A stretch of DNA of 29,735 nt, taken from CAZDUS01 sp964609375. GTDB lineage: Bacteria; Verrucomicrobiota; Kiritimatiellia; CAIKKV01; CAITUY01. This document shows, in pieces, positions 23,891 through 29,735 of this stretch; the first letter of the stretch is position 1; the number at the start of each line of letters is the position of its first letter. Location: NCBI GenBank assembly GCA_964609375.1, contig CAZSSA010000020.1, positions 1 to 29,735 on the forward strand, read 5' to 3'. Both the position numbers and the translations under genes were made by a program. The notes below the pieces were generated by a model. That model was not told the DNA's origin, searched no databases, and saw nothing but the letters and a program-made list of their open reading frames with translations.

Positions 23891-25819
23891 ATGGCTAAGG
23901 TAATAGGAATTGATTTGGGAACGACGAACTCCTGCATGGCGGTGATGGAGGGTGGAGAGCCCGTTGTTATACCGAATGCTGAAGGGATGAGGACAACGCC
24001 GTCGATTGTTGCCTTTACCAAGGCGGGCGAGCGGTTGGTTGGGCAGGCGGCCAAGAGGCAGGCTGTCACCAATTCTGCCAATACGGTGTACTCCATCAAG
24101 CGGTTTATGGGGCGAAAGTATGATGAAGTGGCGAATGAAATCTCCATGGTGCCCTTTAAAGTCGTGAGGGCCAAGAATGGGGATGCCCATGTGCAGATTG
24201 GCGACAATGTATATTCGCCGCCGGAGATATCCTCGATGATTCTGCAGAAGCTCAAGGCGGATGCAGAAGCCTATTTGGGCGAGAAGATCACGCAGGCGGT
24301 GATTACGGTGCCAGCGTATTTCAACGATAGCCAGCGCCAGGCGACCAAGGATGCCGGGCGTGTTGCCGGTTTGGAGGTGTTGCGTATCATCAACGAGCCG
24401 ACGGCGGCATCGCTGGCTTACGGCATGGACAAGAAAAAGGACGAGAAGATTGCGGTATACGATTTAGGTGGCGGCACCTTTGATATCTCGGTCCTTGATA
24501 TCGGGGATGGAGTATTCGAAGTCAAGTCGACCAATGGGGATACGCACTTGGGCGGTGACGATTTTGATCAAGTGATCATTCTTTGGTTGGTTGCCGAGTT
24601 CAAGAAGGAGCAGGGGATTGATCTCAGCAAGGACGCGATGGCCATGCAGCGCCTGAAAGAGGCGGCGGAAAAGGCCAAGTGCGAGTTGTCCAGTGCGCAG
24701 CAGACTGAAATCAACCTGCCTTTTATCAGTGCAGACGCCTCCGGGCCAAAGCATCTGAGCGTCAATCTTTCCCGTGCCAAGATGGAACAATTGGTGGAGG
24801 CGTTGGTGGAACGCACGGTGGCTCCTGTTCGGAACTGCATGAAGGATTCCGGGCTGACCACGGTGGATGAGGTTGTTCTTGTTGGCGGCATGACCCGTAT
24901 GCCCAAGGTACAGGAGATGGCTGGGAAGTTGTTCGGCAAAGAGCCGCACAAGGGTGTGAATCCTGACGAGGTTGTGGCGATTGGCGCCGCGATCCAGAGC
25001 GGTATTCTCAAGGGCGAGGTCAAGGATGTACTCTTGCTGGATGTAACGCCATTGTCACTGGGTATCGAGACGCTGGGCAAAGTGTTTACAGCGTTGATTG
25101 AGCGTAACACGACAATCCCGACCCGGAAGACGGAGATTTTCAGCACGGCCTCGGATAACCAGCCGTCGGTGGAGATCCATGTGTTGCAGGGTGAACGCAA
25201 GATGGCCGACCAGAACAAGACCATCGGGCGGTTCCACTTGGATGGGATTCCGCCGGCGTCGCGTGGCGTTCCCCAGATTGAAGTGACGTTTGATATTGAT
25301 GCCAGCGGGATTCTGCATGTTGGTGCCAAGGACTTGGGAACCGGTCGTGAGCAGAAGATTACCATTACGGCATCCAGTGGATTGAACGAATCAGAGATCA
25401 AGGAAATGGTCAAGGATGCAGAGGTTCATGCCGACGAAGACAAGAAGCGTCGCGAGATCGCGGAAACCCGCAATATGGCTGATAACCTGGTGTATCAAAC
25501 CGAGAAGGTGTTAAAGGATCAGGGTGGCAAGATTGCCGAGGATAAAAAGCGGCCGGTTGAGGACGCGGTAAGTCGCGTCAAGGAAGCGCTCAAGGGTGAT
25601 GATAACGAGGCGATCAAGACGGCGGTGGAGTCGTTGAATTCGGCGATGCAGGCATTTTCCTCGGAATTGTATTCCCAGGCGAAGAGCGGTCAGCCCGGTG
25701 GGGATCATGGGGCGGCGGGTGGCGGGCAACAGGCCGGAGGAGAAACGGGCGCCAAGGACGAGAGCAAGGATGGTGTGATTGACGCTGATTTTGAGATGGT
25801 GGATGACAAGAAGAAGTAA
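23891..25819 (+). CDS. dnaK: Chaperone protein DnaK (Hsp70)
   Basis: The protein has 642 residues, full length. It binds unfolded segments in an ATP-driven cycle with DnaJ and GrpE. The nucleotide domain begins IGIDLGTTNSCMAVMEGG, followed by DLGGGTFDISVLDIGDGVFE, VGGMTRMPKVQEM and the interdomain linker DVLLLDVTPLSLGIETLG. The substrate domain and the helical lid follow, ending with the classic acidic DADFEMVDDKKK tail. AAAGGAG lies 5 bases before the ATG. It is followed by groES with 89 bases between and not by dnaJ, grpE or hrcA. Confidence 0.97.
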   Translation: MAKVIGIDLGTTNSCMAVMEGGEPVVIPNAEGMRTTPSIVAFTKAGERLVGQAAKRQAVTNSANTVYSIKRFMGRKYDEVANEISMVPFKVVRAKNGDAHVQIGDNVYSPPEISSMILQKLKADAEAYLGEKITQAVITVPAYFNDSQRQATKDAGRVAGLEVLRIINEPTAASLAYGMDKKKDEKIAVYDLGGGTFDISVLDIGDGVFEVKSTNGDTHLGGDDFDQVIILWLVAEFKKEQGIDLSKDAMAMQRLKEAAEKAKCELSSAQQTEINLPFISADASGPKHLSVNLSRAKMEQLVEALVERTVAPVRNCMKDSGLTTVDEVVLVGGMTRMPKVQEMAGKLFGKEPHKGVNPDEVVAIGAAIQSGILKGEVKDVLLLDVTPLSLGIETLGKVFTALIERNTTIPTRKTEIFSTASDNQPSVEIHVLQGERKMADQNKTIGRFHLDGIPPASRGVPQIEVTFDIDASGILHVGAKDLGTGREQKITITASSGLNESEIKEMVKDAEVHADEDKKRREIAETRNMADNLVYQTEKVLKDQGGKIAEDKKRPVEDAVSRVKEALKGDDNEAIKTAVESLNSAMQAFSSELYSQAKSGQPGGDHGAAGGGQQAGGETGAKDESKDGVIDADFEMVDDKKK

Positions 25820-25830
25820 GGTGGAGACAA

Positions 25831-25858
25831 CACACCCCCGGCGGTTTCCGTGGGTGTG
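25831..25858 (+). other. Hairpin between dnaK and groES
   Basis: CACACCC (25831-25837) pairs with GGGTGTG (25852-25858), with a possible small inner stem CGG-TTT-CCG. No T-run follows, so it is not a standard terminator. It may stabilise or allow processing of a shared dnaK-groESL transcript. Position 11 bases after the dnaK stop. Confidence 0.45.
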
Positions 25859-25908
25859 ATAGGGACGTTAATCCCAGAGTAAAAACAAACAAAAGGAGAC
25901 ATGAGACG

Positions 25909-26196
25909 ATGAAGATTAAACCACTGGCTGATCGAGTTTTGGTCGAGCCGAAGAAGGAAGAGGAAATCAACAAGGGCGGCATCATTATTCCGGATTCCGC
26001 GCGTGAAAAGCCCATGGAAGGCAAGGTTGTTGCTGTCGGTACCGGCAAACGTGATGATGATGGTAAGCTCATTCCGTTCACGGTCAAAGTTGGCGATTCT
26101 GTTCTCATGCCCAAGTACGGTGGCACGGAGGTCAAGATCGGCGACAAGGAATACCAGATTATGCGCGAAGAGGATATTCTCGGCATCATCGACTAA
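25909..26196 (+). CDS. groES: Co-chaperonin GroES (Hsp10)
   Basis: The protein has 95 residues, the normal size. Seven copies cap the GroEL ring. It begins MKIKPLADRVLVEPKKEEE; the mobile loop follows (INKGGIIIPDSAREKP), with the hydrophobic triplet III that contacts GroEL. The segment VGDSVLMPKYGGTEVKIGDK and the closing EEDILGII are standard. AAAAGGAG lies 10 bases before the ATG. GroL follows 47 bases after the stop. Confidence 0.97.
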   Translation: MKIKPLADRVLVEPKKEEEINKGGIIIPDSAREKPMEGKVVAVGTGKRDDDGKLIPFTVKVGDSVLMPKYGGTEVKIGDKEYQIMREEDILGIID

Positions 26197-26243
26197 TTGA
26201 CGGCGGAAGCGAATACCAACTAAACCAATAAAGGAGTATGAAA

Positions 26244-27890
<1,647 letters not shown>

Positions 27891-27914
27891 GACTGAATAA
27901 AACGTTTGACGTTG

Positions 27915-27950
27915 GTAAACGGGACGCATACACTGCGTCCCGTTTACTTT
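27915..27950 (+). terminator. Strong hairpin after groL
   Basis: GTAAACGGGACGCA (27915-27928) and its perfect complement TGCGTCCCGTTTAC (27934-27947) form a 14-base stem with a TACAC loop, followed by TTT. This is the likely end of the chaperone operon. The short T-run may let some transcription continue into rpoZ, whose ribosome-binding site starts just after. Confidence 0.7.
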
Positions 27951-27966
27951 CCAGAGGAGATGCGGT

Positions 27967-28203
27967 ATGAATTCTGATTTGATTGAGAAAGCCAAGCTAA
28001 AGATGGGATCAGTTCCCCTGCTTGTTAATTTAGTGTCCCGGCGTGTGCGGCAATTGAACGCGGGAATGCGACCGTATATCAAGCCTGAGTCGCCGCGTGA
28101 AGAAAAGGTGGATACCGCCTTACGTGAAATCATTGAAGGAAAACTGACGGCAGAAATCGGCTATTTTGACCCCGTTAATGCTAGTGCGCATTCCTCTGAA
28201 TAG
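27967..28203 (+). CDS. rpoZ: DNA-directed RNA polymerase subunit omega
   Basis: The protein has 78 residues. Omega assists assembly of the beta' subunit. The family's core is visible: VPLLVNLVSRRVRQLNAGMR, a Pro-rich turn (RPYIKPE) and EKVDTALREIIEGKL. Omega families are short and divergent, so the assignment rests on this pattern and on the location among housekeeping genes. AGAGGAGA lies 5 bases before the ATG. SmpB starts 16 bases after its stop. Confidence 0.85.
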   Translation: MNSDLIEKAKLKMGSVPLLVNLVSRRVRQLNAGMRPYIKPESPREEKVDTALREIIEGKLTAEIGYFDPVNASAHSSE

Positions 28204-28219
28204 CCGTTGGTAACAGTTT

Positions 28220-28690
28220 ATGGCTTCCGCTTCGGACAAAAAGCGCGACGACAAGGTTGCGACGAACCGGAAGGCCTTTCATGATTTCTTTGTATTGGAT
28301 CGGATTGAAGCGGGTCTTGAACTCCTCGGTACCGAGGTCAAATCGGTTAGGGCAGGGCATGTGACCCTGACCGGTGGGTTTGCCATGCTGGAGGGGCGCC
28401 AGATGGTGCTGCGCGATGTCTATATCGCTCCCTACGAATGCGGCAATCGTTATAACCATGAACCGACTCGCCCCCGGCGTCTTCTGTTGAGCCGGAAGGA
28501 AATTGATCGTCTTGCCTCGAAAGTTGATCAAAAAGGCGTCGCGTTGGTTCCTTTGAGTATGTATTTCCGTAAGCGGTGGGCAAAGGTGGAACTGGGGATT
28601 TGTCGGGGCAAGCAGGATCCTGACAAGCGGGAAAGCCTGAGGCGCAAGGATGCCGACAGGGAAACCCGTCGTGCAATGGCCCGTGACTGA
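28220..28690 (+). CDS. smpB: SsrA-binding protein SmpB
   Basis: The protein has 156 residues, the usual length. SmpB brings tmRNA to stalled ribosomes for trans-translation. The OB-fold core has TNRKAFHDFFVLDRIEAGLE, LLGTEVKSVRAGHVTL and the signature region RPRRLLLSRKEIDRL. The basic C-terminal tail (KRESLRRKDADRETRRAMAR) should enter the mRNA channel as a helix. There is no clear Shine-Dalgarno sequence, but the start is fixed by homologous length. The ssrA gene itself was not seen in the window. Confidence 0.95.
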   Translation: MASASDKKRDDKVATNRKAFHDFFVLDRIEAGLELLGTEVKSVRAGHVTLTGGFAMLEGRQMVLRDVYIAPYECGNRYNHEPTRPRRLLLSRKEIDRLASKVDQKGVALVPLSMYFRKRWAKVELGICRGKQDPDKRESLRRKDADRETRRAMARD

Positions 28691-28729
28691 CGCGACAGGG
28701 ATGCGATAGTATTGTTAATTATTGTCGCG
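28691..28729 (+). other. Inverted repeat between smpB and tatA
   Basis: CGCGACA (28691-28697) is matched by TGTCGCG (28723-28729), a perfect 7-base inverted repeat with a 25-base AT-rich loop directly after the smpB stop. No T-run follows. It could be a weak terminator or an operator for tatA. Confidence 0.35.
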
Positions 28730-28764
28730 AGGTGTAATTTAAATCCATCAGAAGGGAGCTTTCC

Positions 28765-28959
28765 ATGAGAAATCTTGGTTGGGGCGAATGGCTGTTGATT
28801 GTGTTGGCGATCTTGTTGCTTTTTGGTGCCCGGCGATTGCCTGATCTTGCCCGCTCGTTGGGTAAGAGTATCAACGAGTTCAAGAAAGGCATGGACGAAG
28901 GCAAGAAGTCCGACCCCAAAGAGGGGCTGGATACTGATGCCACCGACAAGAAAGCCTGA
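28765..28959 (+). CDS. tatA: Twin-arginine translocase protein TatA
   Basis: The protein has 64 residues. One N-terminal transmembrane helix (about residues 8-20, with WLLIVLAILLLFG) is followed by the FG hinge and the amphipathic helix ARRLPDLARSLGKSINEFKK, then an acidic tail. This is the TatA/TatE pattern, forming the pore-like assembly for folded-protein export. TatB or TatC are not adjacent. AGAAGGGAG lies upstream of the ATG. The stop is 10 bases from the stop of the convergent TPR gene. Confidence 0.9.
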   Translation: MRNLGWGEWLLIVLAILLLFGARRLPDLARSLGKSINEFKKGMDEGKKSDPKEGLDTDATDKKA

Positions 28960-28969
28960 GCGTATTGAT

Positions 28970-29653
28970 TCAGGGCGAGGTTCTGGCCGCGACTGATGAG
29001 GCTTTTCTGCTGTCGCGGTCCAATTGCCTGAGGGCCTCGTCGATATCTTTTTTCCAGGCGCTGTCAGGGTGGGCGGCGAGAAATTCCTCATAAACGGCGC
29101 GTGCCTCAGCGAGACGTTCGAGTCGTTGGAGGCACCGTGCTTTTCCGAACAAGGCTTGAGGTGCCAAGTAGTGGTCAGGGTGTTGCGTGGCAAAAGCCGT
29201 GAAGGCGCTCAAGGCATCGGCTGTCTGTCCCATGGCTTCGCTGCAATGAATCTTGCCCAGTTCCGCCACTGCCGTCATCATGTGCTTTGGGTTTCGATTG
29301 ATAAAGTCGGTATAAGACGAGAGGGCGGCCACATAATCACCGGAGTCGTACTGGATTTTGGCCATCTGGAGCATAGCCAATGTGGCGGATGCGGTCCGCG
29401 GGTACTGTGCGATGATTGCTTGAATGGCCTGCCCTGAACGTGCCTCGCCCAGCATTCTGGATGCCTGTTCTTCGTTTGACCGGACGCGGTCCCGATAGAG
29501 GAAAAAGCCAAGGATCATGACCACGGCAATGGCGGCCGTGCCAATCCAGTGCTTCCACTCGGATTGTGCTTTAGTGACCAGCGTCTGAAGTTCGTTCAGT
29601 TCGGGGTGTTCGGGGGAAGCGCTGTTTGGCGGTGTGTTTGTGGTTATTTCCAT
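28970..29653 (-). CDS. Membrane-anchored TPR protein (YfgM/TPR_21-like)
   Basis: The protein has 227 residues with an N-terminal cytoplasmic segment, one transmembrane helix (about 37-53, HWIGTAAIAVVMILGFFLY) and a periplasmic region of TPR-like helical pairs: LAMLQMAKIQYDSGDYVAAL, AELGKIHCSEAMGQTADALS and FGKARCLQRLERLAEARAVY. The last pair fits the TPR consensus best. YfgM-like proteins with this layout associate with the Sec translocon and periplasmic chaperones; a similar role here is inferred only. AAGGA lies 7 bases before the ATG. Convergent with tatA. Confidence 0.8.
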   Translation of the reverse strand: MEITTNTPPNSASPEHPELNELQTLVTKAQSEWKHWIGTAAIAVVMILGFFLYRDRVRSNEEQASRMLGEARSGQAIQAIIAQYPRTASATLAMLQMAKIQYDSGDYVAALSSYTDFINRNPKHMMTAVAELGKIHCSEAMGQTADALSAFTAFATQHPDHYLAPQALFGKARCLQRLERLAEARAVYEEFLAAHPDSAWKKDIDEALRQLDRDSRKASSVAARTSP

Positions 29654-29735
29654 AAATTGATCCTTAATGATGCGAATGAATCGTGAAGTTAATACGGTCT
29701 GGCGGTCTGAGAATCAAGGCGAAAGTTCCTGGCCA

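Noticed and set aside
24568..25413. 281-codon minus-strand open frame within dnaK
   Set aside because: Serine- and proline-rich antisense shadow of dnaK.

Overview
This window reads as an ordinary chromosomal segment of a diderm (Gram-negative) bacterium. It carries Mla/Mce-type lipid-transport genes, an LptF/LptG permease, two lipoproteins, a TatA protein and a candidate sigma-54 promoter. Protein style (GroEL, omega, IF-1, Mce organisation) and the very G-rich coding strands suggest the PVC superphylum, perhaps Kiritimatiellota/Verrucomicrobiota. That assignment is inference, because no rRNA is present. I saw no IS element, prophage, CRISPR array, tRNA or rRNA.

Layout. 1-2051: a VIT1/CCC1-family transporter (-), infA (+) and an RluA-family pseudouridine synthase (-). 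2179-13436: a long, tightly packed + strand block concerned mainly with the cell envelope. It holds two small paralogous membrane proteins, Mce cluster 1 (MlaE-like permease, a degenerate ABC ATPase, an Mce protein, a TPR lipoprotein), a membrane-anchored protein with about ten 22-residue repeats, argF and pyrB, an exported protein rich in WP/FP strand repeats, and Mce cluster 2 (permease, intact ATPase, Mce protein with C-terminal repeats). A hairpin with a short T-run follows. 13564-18469: an isoprenylcysteine-methyltransferase-like membrane protein (-), dinB (+), a cobalamin-domain radical SAM protein (+) and a DEAD-box helicase (-). 18593-21206: bioF-bioC-bioD. 21225-23541 (-): PAP2 phosphatase, LptF/G permease and an ExbD-like lipoprotein. 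23891-27890: dnaK-groES-groL behind a near-perfect sigma-54 promoter. 27967-28959: rpoZ, smpB and tatA. 28970-29653 (-): a TPR membrane protein.

How it fits together. The most unusual part is the Mce block. Cluster 1 encodes an ABC 'ATPase' in which Walker A, Q-loop, signature, Walker B glutamate and H-loop histidine are all lost, while cluster 2 about 7 kb downstream encodes a fully intact one. The repeat proteins lying between and beside them look like envelope-spanning or outer-membrane structural parts. Together they could form a composite lipid-transport machine in which a pseudo-ATPase acts as a structural or regulatory half. The second notable point is the chaperone operon: dnaK sits directly with groESL, no CIRCE element is visible, and a -24/-12 promoter with upstream inverted repeats suggests activator-dependent sigma-54 control.
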